A stretch of 64,000 nucleotides of DNA, taken from Acidiflorens sp963847715 (lineage in GTDB: Bacteria > Acidobacteriota > Terriglobia > Terriglobales > Acidobacteriaceae). The translations under genes were made by a program, and so were the position numbers. Position 1 is the first letter of the stretch, and every line of letters begins with the position of its first letter. Shown here in pieces: positions 51,962 to 61,800 of this stretch. Location: the NCBI GenBank assembly GCA_963847715.1, contig CAWKAZ010000003.1, forward strand, positions 1-64,000. Direction: 5' to 3'. The notes beneath the pieces were generated by a model. The model was not told where the DNA came from, did no database searches, and saw only the letters and a program-made list of their open reading frames with translations.

Positions 51962-52783
51962 TCAGCTCAAAATCATCTTGCCCAGGATTTCTTTGAGCAG
52001 CTTCGCGGCCACCATGGCGGTGATCTGCGTGTGGTCTTGCGCGGGATTGTATTCCACGATATCCGCGCCGACGATCTTCCCGGTAATGGCCTGAATATGA
52101 GCGAGGGCCTCCCGGGTCGACATACCACCGGGCTCGCGATGCGAAATTCCCGGCGCAAACGCTGGGTCGAGCGCGTCCATGTCAAAAGAGATGTAGACCG
52201 GGCCATCGACTTTCATGCGATCAAGCGCTGGCAGGTGCCGCATCTCAACCATCTCGACCCCGAATTTCTTAGCCTGCTCGCACTGGTGCCCGTTGACCGT
52301 GCGGATGCCGATCTGGATCAGCCGCTTGGCGGCTCCCTCTTCCATGATCCGCGCAAACGGGCACGCATGCGACAGCCGGTTGCCTTCCAATTCGTCATAT
52401 AGATCGGGGTGGGCATCGAAGTGAAAAATGGTCAACCCCGGGATCCGCTTGCCAAAGGCGCGGACAATCGGCAGCGTGATCGAGTGGTCGCCACCGAGAC
52501 AAACCGGGCGCAAGCCCTTGTCCAGTAACTCGCCCACTTTCTTCTCAACCGCCGCAAATGGCTCGTCGAAGGTGAACTTGAGGTCGCCGGCATCGCAATA
52601 CGTGCCTTCGGGGCCCAAGTCGACTCCGGTTTCCGTCCACGAATTGGAGGACCCGGAATTGAACGCCACGCGAATAATCGGCGGAGCCCCCGCCGGCCCC
52701 CGCAACCACGAAGAATTCGCGTCGAACGGAATGCCGAGAATCACCGGCGTTCCCTTTTTAGCCGCTTCCGGACGAATCGTCAT
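51962..52783 (-). CDS. speB: Arginase/agmatinase-family ureohydrolase
   Basis: 273 residues from ATG 52783, where GGAGG lies 8 bases upstream; an upstream in-frame ATG at 52909 is less likely. Binuclear Mn motifs are GGDHSITLPIVRAF (His), FHFDAHPDLYDELEG (Asp, His, Asp) and ISFDMDALDPAFAPG (Asp-x-Asp). These hydrolyse agmatine to putrescine and urea, or arginine or a related guanidino compound. The speB symbol is tentative because the substrate is read from the family only. Divergent from the 2-oxoglutarate dehydrogenase gene, with about 150 bases between starts. Confidence 0.85.
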   Translation of the reverse strand: MTIRPEAAKKGTPVILGIPFDANSSWLRGPAGAPPIIRVAFNSGSSNSWTETGVDLGPEGTYCDAGDLKFTFDEPFAAVEKKVGELLDKGLRPVCLGGDHSITLPIVRAFGKRIPGLTIFHFDAHPDLYDELEGNRLSHACPFARIMEEGAAKRLIQIGIRTVNGHQCEQAKKFGVEMVEMRHLPALDRMKVDGPVYISFDMDALDPAFAPGISHREPGGMSTREALAHIQAITGKIVGADIVEYNPAQDHTQITAMVAAKLLKEILGKMILS

Positions 52784-52932
52784 GGGCTTAACCTCCATTT
52801 TCAGAATACTCGTGGCGACCAGGGTCTGCAGTGACCGGCGGCACATGTCCGGGCATCGCCAACCGTAACCCATTTCTGCCCGCTGAATCGGACACGCAAG
52901 CAGGATCATCCGTTATTCTATATAGACCTCTT

Positions 52933-55425
52933 ATGGCTACTTCAACTCGGCATACCAGTGGGGGCGCAGCTCCTGCCATCATCGAAAATTACGAACGCGA
53001 ACGGGTCTTTGGGCTGTTCCGGCAATTTGGATATCTTGAGGCGGAACTGAATCCGCTCGGCCTGCTCCCTCCGCAACCGCATCCTGATCTGCAGATCGAC
53101 AATGAATGGGCGCGGGAAGCCCGTCGCATCTATTGCGGCAGCGTAGGCGTGGAGTTCATGCACATCGCTGACCCCGAGCGCCGCCGCTGGATTCAGGAAA
53201 GAATCGAAGCGGAACCCGCCGCTGTCGATCACGAGCGCGCGCTCGAAATGTTGATGCGCGCTGACCTGTTTGAGCAGACGTTGCAGCAGCGCTACCTGGG
53301 AAACAAACGATTCTCGCTCGAAGGCAACACCTCGTTATTGCCTGCCGTGGATCAGGTTCTGGACGTGGCTGGCGAACTGGGCGCCGTCGAACTCGTCATG
53401 GGAATGAGTCATCGCGGCCGACTGAATGTCGTGATCACCGTGGCTCGACGTCCGGCCGAGCAGGTTTTTGCAGAATTTGAGGATGTCGATCCCCGCAGCG
53501 TGCTCGGCTCTGGAGACGTGAAGTATCACATGGGCGCGACCGGCGACTACATCACGGCCAGCGGAAAGAAAATTCATATCCACCTGGCCTCGAATCCCAG
53601 CCATCTTGAAGCCGTCGATCCCGTAACCATCGGCCGCACTCGTGCCAAGCAGGACCGCGCCGGTGAAGGCGGCCAGAAAAAATACCTCCCGTTGCTGGTG
53701 CATGGCGACGCGGCATTCGCCGGGCAAGGCATTACCGCCGAGACCCTGAACTACGCCGACCTCGCCGGCTACACCGTGGGCGGCACGATCCACGTGATCG
53801 TGAACAACCTGATTGGCTTCACCACCAATGCCCGCGAAGAGCACTCCTCGCGCTTCTCCGCGCAATTGGCGCGGCGGCAGGCTGTTCCTATCTTCCACGT
53901 AAATGGCGAAGACGTGGACGCGGTCATGCGGATCGCGCGCATCGCCACCGAATACCGCTACAAGTTCGGCACCGACGTGGTCGTCGATCTGATCGGCTAT
54001 CGTCGCCACGGGCACAGCGAAGTGGACGATCCCACCGTGACCCAGCCGCTCATGTACAAGGCCATCAAGGAGCATCCGCCGCTCTATCAGATTTACGCGA
54101 AGCAGCTCGGCGTCGAAAATATCGCCGAACGCGCAGCGACCGTCAAAGGCGAGTTCGAAGCCGCACAGAAGGCCGCCACGCAGTTCACTAAGAAGCCGCT
54201 GATGCGCGACCTGCCCAATTACTGGGACAACTATTTCGGCGGCCGCTACAACCCCGACTATGAGCAACCCACGGGCATTGCTCGCGCGGAACTGGCCGAG
54301 CTTACGGAACGCTTGACCACCTATCCCGAGGGATTCCACATCCATCCGAAAGTGAAGAAGTTACTCGAACAGCGTCAGGAGATGGGCGGAGGCAAAAAGC
54401 CGCTCGACTACGGGATGGCTGAGGCTCTGGCATTCGCCAGCCTCGTCAAGCAAGGCATTCCGGTTCGCCTGAGCGGACAGGATTCCCGTCGCGCCACATT
54501 CAATCAGCGCCACTCCGTGCTGCTTGATATCCAGGACGAGACGGAATACGTTCCCCTGCGCAACATCTCGCCCGGCCAGGCGCCTTGCGATATCTATAAC
54601 TCAACGCTTTCGGAAGCCGGAGTCATGGGATTCGAGTACGGTTACAGCCGCGATTATCCCGAAGCGCTGGTGCTGTGGGAGGCGCAATTTGGCGACTTTG
54701 CCAATGTCGCGCAGGCCGTTATCGACCAGTTTGTGTGCGCTGGCGAAGACAAGTGGAACCTGCTCTCCGGTCTGGTGCTTCTGCTTCCCCACGGCTACGA
54801 AGGTCAGGGGCCAGAGCATTCCAGCGCGCGCGTAGAACGCTTCCTGCAATTAGCGGCGCGCGACAACATCCAGATCTGCCAGCCATCTAACGCAGGACAG
54901 TATTTCCACCTGCTGCGGCGCCAGGCTCTGCGCAAATGGAGAAAGCCCCTGATCGTATTTACGCCGAAGAGCATGTTGCGCCATCCCGACGCTCTCTCTC
55001 CGCTGGAAGACCTGACGCATCAGAAATTCTTACCGGTCATTCCCGACGTCGAAGCACAGGACGCCAAGCGCATCCTGATCTGCACGGGAAAAATCGGGCA
55101 CGAACTGCGCACCGAGCGGCAAAAGCGCAATGACATGAGCACTGCGATTGTCTTTCTCGAGCAGATGTACCCGTTCCCCGAGCAGGAACTCAGCGAGGAA
55201 CTCAAGCGCCACGTCACCGCCCGCGATATCGTCTGGGTGCAGGAAGAACCTTCCAATATGGGCGGACTTTCCTACATGTTGCCGCGTTTGAAACGCCTTG
55301 AAAGCGAGCGGCCCGTCCACTCGGTGAAACGTTCCGGCAGCGCGAGTCCGGCCACCGGTTCGGCGAAGGCACATGAGGTCGAACAGAAGACCTTGCTGAC
55401 TCTCGCATTCACCACGGTCGACTAG
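52933..55425 (+). CDS. sucA: 2-Oxoglutarate dehydrogenase E1 component
   Basis: 830 residues from ATG 52933, shorter than the E. coli protein (933) but complete for the catalytic part. It is the thiamine diphosphate-dependent decarboxylase of the TCA cycle complex. Motifs are SFLAYG-like start, GMSHRGRLNVVI, GDVKYHMGATGDY, HLASNPSHLEAVDP, HGDAAFAGQG, then LIGYRRHGHSEVDDPT and the N-terminal of the second thiamine domain LSGQDSRRATFNQRHSV, with YEYGYS-like FEYGYSRDYPEALV and PKSMLRHP near the end. The E2 gene is not adjacent. Flanked by a strong terminator on the right. Confidence 0.93.
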   Translation: MATSTRHTSGGAAPAIIENYERERVFGLFRQFGYLEAELNPLGLLPPQPHPDLQIDNEWAREARRIYCGSVGVEFMHIADPERRRWIQERIEAEPAAVDHERALEMLMRADLFEQTLQQRYLGNKRFSLEGNTSLLPAVDQVLDVAGELGAVELVMGMSHRGRLNVVITVARRPAEQVFAEFEDVDPRSVLGSGDVKYHMGATGDYITASGKKIHIHLASNPSHLEAVDPVTIGRTRAKQDRAGEGGQKKYLPLLVHGDAAFAGQGITAETLNYADLAGYTVGGTIHVIVNNLIGFTTNAREEHSSRFSAQLARRQAVPIFHVNGEDVDAVMRIARIATEYRYKFGTDVVVDLIGYRRHGHSEVDDPTVTQPLMYKAIKEHPPLYQIYAKQLGVENIAERAATVKGEFEAAQKAATQFTKKPLMRDLPNYWDNYFGGRYNPDYEQPTGIARAELAELTERLTTYPEGFHIHPKVKKLLEQRQEMGGGKKPLDYGMAEALAFASLVKQGIPVRLSGQDSRRATFNQRHSVLLDIQDETEYVPLRNISPGQAPCDIYNSTLSEAGVMGFEYGYSRDYPEALVLWEAQFGDFANVAQAVIDQFVCAGEDKWNLLSGLVLLLPHGYEGQGPEHSSARVERFLQLAARDNIQICQPSNAGQYFHLLRRQALRKWRKPLIVFTPKSMLRHPDALSPLEDLTHQKFLPVIPDVEAQDAKRILICTGKIGHELRTERQKRNDMSTAIVFLEQMYPFPEQELSEELKRHVTARDIVWVQEEPSNMGGLSYMLPRLKRLESERPVHSVKRSGSASPATGSAKAHEVEQKTLLTLAFTTVD

Positions 55426-55451
55426 TCGCCCCTCAAGGCAGGACGAAAAAC

Positions 55452-55482
55452 AAAAACCCAGGAGAATTCTCCTGGGCTTTTT
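55452..55482. terminator. Bidirectional intrinsic terminator
   Basis: The perfect palindrome CCCAGGAGAATTCTCCTGGG at 55457-55476 is flanked by AAAAA (55452-55456) and CTTTTT (55477-55482), so it works on both strands. It separates the convergent sucA and the small coiled-coil gene. Confidence 0.9.
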
Positions 55483-55505
55483 GTCGATAGCGGAAAAACG
55501 TCAGC

Positions 55506-55760
55506 CTATGGCCAGCGCTTGGCGGCTTCTTCCCAGCCGGCGACCCGGGCGGGAGTGCCGGAACCCTGGGCTGCTACCACCGGAGGAATCCGTACCGGTT
55601 GCGGCGGTTGTGTTGCGGTCAAGCTTGGTTTAGGTGCTTCGGCGAGGGACTCTTTCTCGTCCGAAAGCAGCGGGGCGGCCACGCGCAGGGCCTCAACTTC
55701 CTTCTCCAACCGGGTCAGTTCAAGTTCTTTTTGCCGTAAGACTTCATACACATTCTTCAT
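55506..55760 (-). CDS. Small protein with coiled-coil N-terminus
   Basis: 84 residues: MKNVYEVLRQKELELTRLEK starts a heptad-type coiled coil to about residue 28 (VEALRVAAPLLSDEKESLAE), followed by a Pro-rich linker (PPQPVRIPP) and a short C-terminal AGWEEAAKRWP. No signal peptide. Similar short proteins of unknown role are found in Acidobacteriota. It ends at the terminator shared with sucA. Confidence 0.55.
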   Translation of the reverse strand: MKNVYEVLRQKELELTRLEKEVEALRVAAPLLSDEKESLAEAPKPSLTATQPPQPVRIPPVVAAQGSGTPARVAGWEEAAKRWP

Positions 55761-55871
55761 GCTTGGGCACCTGTGGGTCGAAAACAGCGATCAAGCGCAG
55801 AGTATTGTGTTTACTGGCTATTTGTCAAGAAAAACAGGTACTCCCGAGTGCATTGGAAGTTATCGGAGTGT

Positions 55872-56876
55872 TTATCGAAAGATAACTACGGCGACCAGAA
55901 TAGCCAGGATCAGGACGATAATTGCCAGCAGATTTACATGGTTCGATAGCCATGACTCCTTCGCCGGCACGGAGTTGGCCAGGAAAGCCGGCACAAATTC
56001 GCCTTCGCCCTCCTGCACCGCGTCTGGGGCGGGTCCGCTGTCCTTGATCTCAATTTGCCCCGCTGGCTGTTTCTGCTGGAAATCCTTCCTTTCGCCGTCT
56101 TTTTTCTCACAATCCAGACACAGCGTTCTCCCCTCCGAGACCGGGAATCCGCAGGATGCACATTTTTGCACACGCAGCATCGCCGCAGGAACTGAGGACG
56201 CCTGCGTCATCGATTCCGCCGGAACCTCCGCAGCCTTCGGCGCGACCCCAATCGTCGGCGGCTTCACAACGCTGGCCGCTGAATCCTGCGGACGCCCGCG
56301 TGCCGGTTCAGCGCTCTGCCGCTGCTCGGCCAAGTCGAGAGCGGTCATGGTGAGATCGGCCATCCGCTCAAGAGCCGTCAGGTCGCGCTCTTCAAAAGCG
56401 TAAGGATGATCAGAGAACAACTCGAAGAGGCCGCGCACTTCTCCGTTACGCCGTTGCAGCGGCAGGACAACAATCGACGCGATTCCCAGCGCCCGGCAAG
56501 CTTCCAGATTCACCCGCGGATCCGTTTCCGCATTGTCACAACGCAGCAACTGCCGGCGCGCCACACTTTCGCCGGTCAATCCAGATTGCACCTGTAAACG
56601 CGCTCCGACGGCCGGTGCGGAAGCACCCGCGCTGGCACGGCACACCATCTCGTTACCCTGCGCGAGGGCGAGAGCCGTTCCGGTTGCACCGGTAATGTAC
56701 TGCGCCCGCTCCACCAGCAACTGGAGCGCGGCGTCCAGTTCCATTCCTTCGAGCTTGTCGCTCACCTTCGCTCGGTCAGCAACCGAGCCAGCCGCCGAGG
56801 GGCGATCCGTTGGAGCTGTCGCGCCCTCGCCAGTATCCGGCGGGAATGGTTCTTCGGGTTGAGCAAGTCCATGCAT
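55872..56876 (-). CDS. GAF-domain membrane protein with zinc-ribbon
   Basis: 334 residues. An N-terminal Pro/Asp-rich part (to about 45) is followed by a GAF domain (about 48-190; LQLLVERAQYITGATGTALALA, AGASAPAVGARLQVQSGLTG, VLPLQRRNGEVRGLFELFSD), a linker, then CASCGFPVSEGRTLCLDCEK, a two-CxxC zinc ribbon at about 235-255. A C-terminal membrane segment follows (LLAIIVLILAILVAVVIF). It is thus a cytoplasmic sensor domain tethered by its C-terminus. The GAF ligand is not predictable. On the minus strand, downstream of phoU. Confidence 0.75.
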   Translation of the reverse strand: MHGLAQPEEPFPPDTGEGATAPTDRPSAAGSVADRAKVSDKLEGMELDAALQLLVERAQYITGATGTALALAQGNEMVCRASAGASAPAVGARLQVQSGLTGESVARRQLLRCDNAETDPRVNLEACRALGIASIVVLPLQRRNGEVRGLFELFSDHPYAFEERDLTALERMADLTMTALDLAEQRQSAEPARGRPQDSAASVVKPPTIGVAPKAAEVPAESMTQASSVPAAMLRVQKCASCGFPVSEGRTLCLDCEKKDGERKDFQQKQPAGQIEIKDSGPAPDAVQEGEGEFVPAFLANSVPAKESWLSNHVNLLAIIVLILAILVAVVIFR

Positions 56877-57056
56877 GCAATGCGGTCCAAACTAATATCC
56901 AGCAATCACGACTCGCTGAAGATTATAGAAGGGGCTGAACCGAGTCTCGCCTCGGAGGCTTGGACTGTCAAGAGCGACAGGGGCGCGCACAGAACCTTCG
57001 CGTCCTTCGTGATTATGATTTTGCCGGTGTAGCGAGAAACCTGCCCACTGCGAGCG

Positions 57057-57785
57057 TCATTGAGATTTTTCGTCTTTGTGCCGCAGCCAGTCGATGAAGA
57101 TCTGTTCCTTGGGCCGATCGTACGCCATGAGCAGGTGCCGGATACTGCGTCCGCTGACGAAGTGGCAGACTTCTTCCGCCAGGTTCTTGGCATGATCACC
57201 GGCGCGTTCGAGCGACTGGGTCATGAAAATGATCTGCAGGCTGGAATGGTGTGTGACGTTCTCCGGATTCTCAATATGACGCAAGAAGATGATGTTGCGC
57301 AGGCGGTCCATCTCAGCATCGGCGCGCAAGACTTCGATTGCCTTCTTCACGTCGCGCTCGGAAAACGCCAAGCCAACATCCGCCAGCATTTTTTCCAGCA
57401 CAGTCGCCATCTGCGTCAAATCGCGGGCATCTTGCGCATCAATGCGGCCACCCGCCGCCTGCGCACTCGTCGCAAAGCTCAACAGCAGATCGCCGATGCG
57501 CTCAAGCCCGATCATCACTTTCATGCAGGCGAGGAGTTGCCCGGTTTCGGACTCCGGCACGCGGGTAATGGTGGACGTCACCCCCGAGTCCACTTCCAGG
57601 TCAATCGCGTCCAGCTCTTTTTCACATTGCCGGATGGCATTCAGCCGCGACATCGAGCCCGTGGCAATGCCTTCCGCCGCGATCGCAGCCGCCTCTCGCG
57701 CCAGGCCGCAAGCTTCCACCGTGCGCCTCACCAGCACTGCGTGCGACGGCTCGGGCAAAGGTGTCTTGACACTGGCTGTACTCAT
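57057..57785 (-). CDS. phoU: PhoU-like phosphate regulator
   Basis: 242 residues, helical, with two PhoU repeats. Features are IDLEVDSGVTSTITRVPESETGQLLACMK (ESETGQ...KVMIGLERIGDLLLSF) and SLERAGDHAKNLAEEVCHFVSGR with the metal-binding ERxGDHAKN motif. Both E-R-I-G-D and E-R-A-G-D-H signatures are present. It adapts the PhoR kinase to the phosphate transporter. The gene follows phoR with about 140 bases between, all on the minus strand. pst transporter genes are not in this window. Confidence 0.9.
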   Translation of the reverse strand: MSTASVKTPLPEPSHAVLVRRTVEACGLAREAAAIAAEGIATGSMSRLNAIRQCEKELDAIDLEVDSGVTSTITRVPESETGQLLACMKVMIGLERIGDLLLSFATSAQAAGGRIDAQDARDLTQMATVLEKMLADVGLAFSERDVKKAIEVLRADAEMDRLRNIIFLRHIENPENVTHHSSLQIIFMTQSLERAGDHAKNLAEEVCHFVSGRSIRHLLMAYDRPKEQIFIDWLRHKDEKSQ

Positions 57786-57926
57786 CGGCTACCGCCCTGT
57801 TTTTAAGATGCCGGACCGGGAGAGCGAACGATCCAAATATTTCGCATACACTCCCGCCTTGAGCATACTGGCCGCCGTCTGTGGATAGGTTAAAACGCGG
57901 TGAATTTCGTGCAAAGAGGGCAAAAG

Positions 57927-59642
57927 CTACGCGGCCGCAGGCAGGACGAACAGGAAACTCGAACCGTGATTGAGTTCGCTCTCGGCCCGTATCGTACCCC
58001 CATGTGCCAGAACGATATGCTTGGCAATCGCCAGTCCAAGCCCCGTTCCTCCAGACTCGCGCGAGCGTGCTTTGTCGACACGGTAGAAACGCTCGAAAAG
58101 ACGAGGCAAATGCTCGGAAGAGATTCCGGGACCAAAATCTTGGACGTAAAACTCGATGCCCCTCTCGACCGCACGAGATCCAAGAATGACTTTCTTTCCC
58201 ACCGCCGCATACTTCAAGGCATTCTCGATAAGGTTCGAAAAAATCTGGTGGATTGCCTCCCTATCAGCGTTCACCTGCGCAGTGGGCACCGAATTTTCAA
58301 TCAACAGCTCCACGCTATAGGACCGCGCTACTTCACGAAAGCTCTCCAGCGCATCCTGCAGCAGCTCTTCCGTGCTCACCGGTTGTATATCAAATCTCTG
58401 TTCGCCCGACTCGACGCGGGCCAGGGTCAGCAAGTCTTCGGTGAGGCGCGACATGCGCGCAGCATTCTTGCGGATGATCTCCAGGAAATCCCGGACGTGG
58501 CCATCTTCCATCGGACTATCCAGCAACGTTTCGGTATACCCCTGAATAGAGGTAAGCGGCGTACGCAGTTCGTGCGAGACATTGGCGATGAAATCGCGGC
58601 GGCTCTTTTCCATCCGCTCGGTCTCGGTGAGATCGCGCAGCACTGCCACCGCGCCGCCTCCAGGCATTGGCGCAGCAGTAACATCAAACGTACGCCCCGA
58701 AACGATCGTGCTCGAACGCGCGGAAGTGCCCACCTGATCGCGCGCCGCTTCTTGCACTGCCGCCAGAAAATCCGGATCACGCACGCTATCAATCAGGGGG
58801 GCATTCAGTTTCGGCGCACGACGCAACAACCGGTCCATTCCCCGATTCGCCCACTGCACGCGGCCATCGATGTCGACCGCGATCACCGCATCCTGCATGC
58901 TGTTGAGAAGGGTTTCCAGCTCGCGTTGGCTGGTTTGAACGCGCGCGTAACTTTCTTCCACCCGTCGTGTCGTTTTATCGAGCGCCGCCGCCACTTGCCC
59001 GATTTCGTCGGTCGACGTGGATGCGATTCTCGCCGTCAAGTCTCCGCCAGCGACACGCTCGGCAAAGCGGACAATCCGCTGCAGACGCCGTCCAACATAA
59101 TGAGAAGCAATCGCCGCCACTACCACTGCGAAGAGAAAAGCGCTGAGTGATCCCCAGAATAGCGCCACTCCCAGAGGTCGATCCGTAATCTCAATTTCCG
59201 GCAACGGATATGCCAGCCGCACCGCGCCTCCGGAGATTGGCGCTGCCACATAAATAAAGGGAATGCCCAGAGCCTTCCCTTTGCGCTCCTCCATCCCAAT
59301 ATGGCCCGCAAGGGCGGCCACAAACTCCGAGCGTTGGGCGTCATTGTCCAGGCTCCCAGGATCGGCCTCTGAATCCGCCAGCACCTTGCCCGTCGGATCG
59401 ATGACCGTTGCGCGTGCTCCCGCCGCCTGGCCTTCCTGCGCGGTAATGTCGGCCAGCGAATGCTGGCGATCATTTTCCACGCGGTAGGCGAACATCTGGG
59501 TTTTCTGTTTGAGATTGCGCTCGATTTGCTCGCGCAGGGTGCGTTCCCAGACTCGATGAACGGTCAACTGCAGCGTGATCGCGGTTACACCAATCACCAG
59601 CAGGAATACAAACATCAATTTCAGGAAGATGCGGCTTCTCAC
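57927..59642 (-). CDS. phoR: PhoR-like sensor histidine kinase
   Basis: 571 residues. Two membrane segments (about 7-27 and 170-190) enclose a periplasmic domain. HAMP follows (GRRLQRIVRFAERVAGGDLTARI in part), then a PAS domain (about 245-330; LLNSMQDAVIAVDIDGRVQW), the H box (ANVSHELRTPLTSIQGYTETLL), N box (NLIENALKYAA), and G1/F/G2 motifs (DFGPGISSEHLPRLFERFYR, GTGLGLAIAKHIVLAHGG). Its start overlaps the phoB stop by 4 bases. The set phoB-phoR-phoU is the phosphate-starvation two-component system. Confidence 0.92.
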   Translation of the reverse strand: MRSRIFLKLMFVFLLVIGVTAITLQLTVHRVWERTLREQIERNLKQKTQMFAYRVENDRQHSLADITAQEGQAAGARATVIDPTGKVLADSEADPGSLDNDAQRSEFVAALAGHIGMEERKGKALGIPFIYVAAPISGGAVRLAYPLPEIEITDRPLGVALFWGSLSAFLFAVVVAAIASHYVGRRLQRIVRFAERVAGGDLTARIASTSTDEIGQVAAALDKTTRRVEESYARVQTSQRELETLLNSMQDAVIAVDIDGRVQWANRGMDRLLRRAPKLNAPLIDSVRDPDFLAAVQEAARDQVGTSARSSTIVSGRTFDVTAAPMPGGGAVAVLRDLTETERMEKSRRDFIANVSHELRTPLTSIQGYTETLLDSPMEDGHVRDFLEIIRKNAARMSRLTEDLLTLARVESGEQRFDIQPVSTEELLQDALESFREVARSYSVELLIENSVPTAQVNADREAIHQIFSNLIENALKYAAVGKKVILGSRAVERGIEFYVQDFGPGISSEHLPRLFERFYRVDKARSRESGGTGLGLAIAKHIVLAHGGTIRAESELNHGSSFLFVLPAAA

Positions 59643-60331
59643 CGCGTGACCTCAAAGCGGTAGCCGGCCCCCCGCACCGTCTTCAGGTAACGCGGGTTCT
59701 CGGGATCGGGTTCGATTTTTTCGCGAATTCGCCGCACATACACATCCACCGAACGCGGCGTAACGTAAGCCGTGTCGCGCCAGACCGAATCGAGCAACTG
59801 ATCGCGCGTAAACACTCTCCCCGCGTGCCGCATGAAGTAATCGAGCAGCCGGAACTCGGTGGCCGTGGTCGGCACCTGTTTGCCGCGGACGGTTAGCGTC
59901 ATCGCGCCCGGGTCAATATGGACTTCATCAATCTTCGTTGGCAGCGCCGGCAACGGCCGCTCAAATCGGCGCAGCACCGCTTTGACGCGGGCCACCAGTT
60001 CGCGCGGGCTGAACGGCTTCGGGATGTAGTCGTCCGCTCCCAACTCCAGGCCCAGCACGCGATCTGCCTCGCCGCTTTTGGCCGTCAGAAAAATCACCGG
60101 CACCGATGCCAGCGACACAGACTGCCTGATTTGCCGGCAAAGCTCCAGTCCGTCTTTTCCGGGCACCATGATGTCAAGTAAGAACAGCGCCGGCCGCTGC
60201 CGCTCCGCATCGACCACCACCAAATTACCGGTCGAGTACAGCCGCACGTTGAAGCTGGCTGCTTCAAGGTGATGGCGAACCAGCCGGGAAATATCCGGGT
60301 CGTCTTCCACTACATAAATCGTTGGTTTCAC
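59639..60331 (-). CDS. phoB: PhoB-like response regulator
   Basis: 230 residues. Receiver domain: VVEDDPDISRLVRHHLE, phosphorylated Asp in LFLLDIMVPGKDGLEL, VPVIFLTAKSGEADRV (Lys switch KSG), and LELGADDYIPKPFSPRELVARVKA. A linker leads to the OmpR-type winged helix (LTVRGKQVPTTATEFRLLDYFMRH, VYVRRIREKIEPDPENPRYLKTVRGAGYRF). It is the output of PhoR and activates phosphate-starvation genes. The stop is coupled to phoR. Intact. Confidence 0.93.
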   Translation of the reverse strand: MKPTIYVVEDDPDISRLVRHHLEAASFNVRLYSTGNLVVVDAERQRPALFLLDIMVPGKDGLELCRQIRQSVSLASVPVIFLTAKSGEADRVLGLELGADDYIPKPFSPRELVARVKAVLRRFERPLPALPTKIDEVHIDPGAMTLTVRGKQVPTTATEFRLLDYFMRHAGRVFTRDQLLDSVWRDTAYVTPRSVDVYVRRIREKIEPDPENPRYLKTVRGAGYRFEVTR

Positions 60332-60573
60332 GCGACCATTGTAGCTGGGAAGTGTTTCAAATTCGATACAAGGAGCGGAGTGTTGCCGCAGATCGTCGGC
60401 GATTCCGCCACGGAGGCACGGAGCCCCGAAGAAGAAATGGGAATCCTTGAGCCCGGATCATTTGGCGATTGGGATCGTGACGAGACGCGAGCAGCTTCGA
60501 GTTAGCCGCCGAAAATTCACAGCAAAGCCCTGTTTTTCTCCGTGGCTCCGCGCCTCCGTGGTAGGTGTTGGGT

Positions 60574-61737
60574 TCACCGCAGCGCCATTCCCGCTTCCGC
60601 CGAGAAATCCATCCCGACAAAATCCTGTCGCAGAAATTTTGGGAAGGCAGCGGCGGCGATCATAGCCGCATTGTCGGTAGAAAGCGCGCGCGACGGAAAA
60701 AATACAGGCAGACCCTGCATTCCCGCTTCACGTTCAAACGAAGCCCGCAGTTCCTGATTTGCGGCCACGCCGCCGCTAACAAATAACGTCTGTACGTCAT
60801 ACTCACGCGCCGCCGCCAGAGTTTTCGTGACCAGGTCATTGACCATCGCACGCTGAAACGAAGCCACGAGATTCAGCGTTTGCGCGTCGCAGATCGCTCG
60901 CACTTGTTCAACCGTCGGCTTCTCGACGCCCGCCAGCGCCGCGCGCCGCGCCTCGATCGCGGGCTTCAGATTCTGTGTCTCGACATATCTCAGAACCGCC
61001 GTCTTGATCCCGCTATAAGAAAAATCGAAATGCACTCCGGCGTCTTCCACCCGTGGATGCTTGTGGTCCCGCCGATCCGCGTGCTTGATCTGCGAAGTCT
61101 GAAACTTGACTGCCTGTGGATCACCATGCGGTGCCAGCCGGTCAATAATCGGACCTCCTGGATAACCCAGAGCCAGCAGCTTCGCGACCTTATCGAATGC
61201 CTCTCCCGCTGCATCGTCGCGCGTACGCCCGATATTTCGATAACTCCACAAATTCTGACGCGCCTGCGCCAGATAGAGATGCGTGTGTCCGCCTGAAACC
61301 ACCAGAGCCAGTACCGGAAATTGCAGATCGCCATCCCCACTCAGCCGCTCGATTTTCCTCTGCTCCAGTAGCACGGCGTGAATGTGTCCTTCCAGATGGT
61401 TGACCGCGATCAGCGGCTTCTCGAGCGCGAAGGCGAGGGCCTTCGCAAAACTGATACCGACGAGCAGCGCTCCTGCCAATCCCGGCCCTTGCGTCACTGC
61501 AATCGCATCGACGGACTGATACGTCTGTCCCGCCTCAGCCAGCGCCTGCCGCACCACCGGAATCATGGCCTTCAAGTGCTCCCGTGACGCCAGTTCCGGA
61601 ACCACCCCACCATAAGGCTGGTGAATGGCAATCTGTGACGCCACCACGTTCGACAGAATCGTTTCCCCAGAACACACCACGGCCGCGCCTGTTTCGTCAC
61701 AGGAGCTCTCGATGCCGAGGATGTACGTGTCAGGCAT
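60574..61737 (-). CDS. tsaD: tRNA N6-threonylcarbamoyltransferase TsaD
   Basis: 387 residues, about 45 longer than E. coli TsaD. Together with TsaB and TsaE it adds the t6A modification to tRNAs reading ANN codons. Motifs are ILGIESSCDETGAAVV, YGGVVPELASREHLKAMIPV (with the metal-binding His), TQGPGLAGALLVGISFAKAL, VNHLEGHIHAV, LVVSGGHTHLYL, GEAFDKVAKLLALGYPGGP, and the C-terminal FVSGGVAANQELR. The extra residues are an insertion of about 25 residues around ADRRDHKHPRVEDAG plus a longer tail. Divergent from cca. Intact. Confidence 0.95.
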   Translation of the reverse strand: MPDTYILGIESSCDETGAAVVCSGETILSNVVASQIAIHQPYGGVVPELASREHLKAMIPVVRQALAEAGQTYQSVDAIAVTQGPGLAGALLVGISFAKALAFALEKPLIAVNHLEGHIHAVLLEQRKIERLSGDGDLQFPVLALVVSGGHTHLYLAQARQNLWSYRNIGRTRDDAAGEAFDKVAKLLALGYPGGPIIDRLAPHGDPQAVKFQTSQIKHADRRDHKHPRVEDAGVHFDFSYSGIKTAVLRYVETQNLKPAIEARRAALAGVEKPTVEQVRAICDAQTLNLVASFQRAMVNDLVTKTLAAAREYDVQTLFVSGGVAANQELRASFEREAGMQGLPVFFPSRALSTDNAAMIAAAAFPKFLRQDFVGMDFSAEAGMALR

Positions 61738-61800
61738 AATTAGCTTTTAGCTCTTAGCTATTAGCTCTTCGCTAGTTTACTTGACTGCGCGCGACCACCG
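61738..61800. repeat. AGCTCTTAGC-word intergenic repeat
   Basis: The spacer between tsaD and cca is built from near-repeated words TTAGCTTTTAGCTCTTAGCTATTAGCTC. This style recurs at 29440-29470 (GCTCTCAGCTGTCAGCTCTCAG). Confidence 0.45.

Noticed and set aside
52831..52932. Upstream extension of the 2-oxoglutarate dehydrogenase reading frame
   Set aside because: These residues are not family-like; the ATG at 52933 begins the recognisable sequence.
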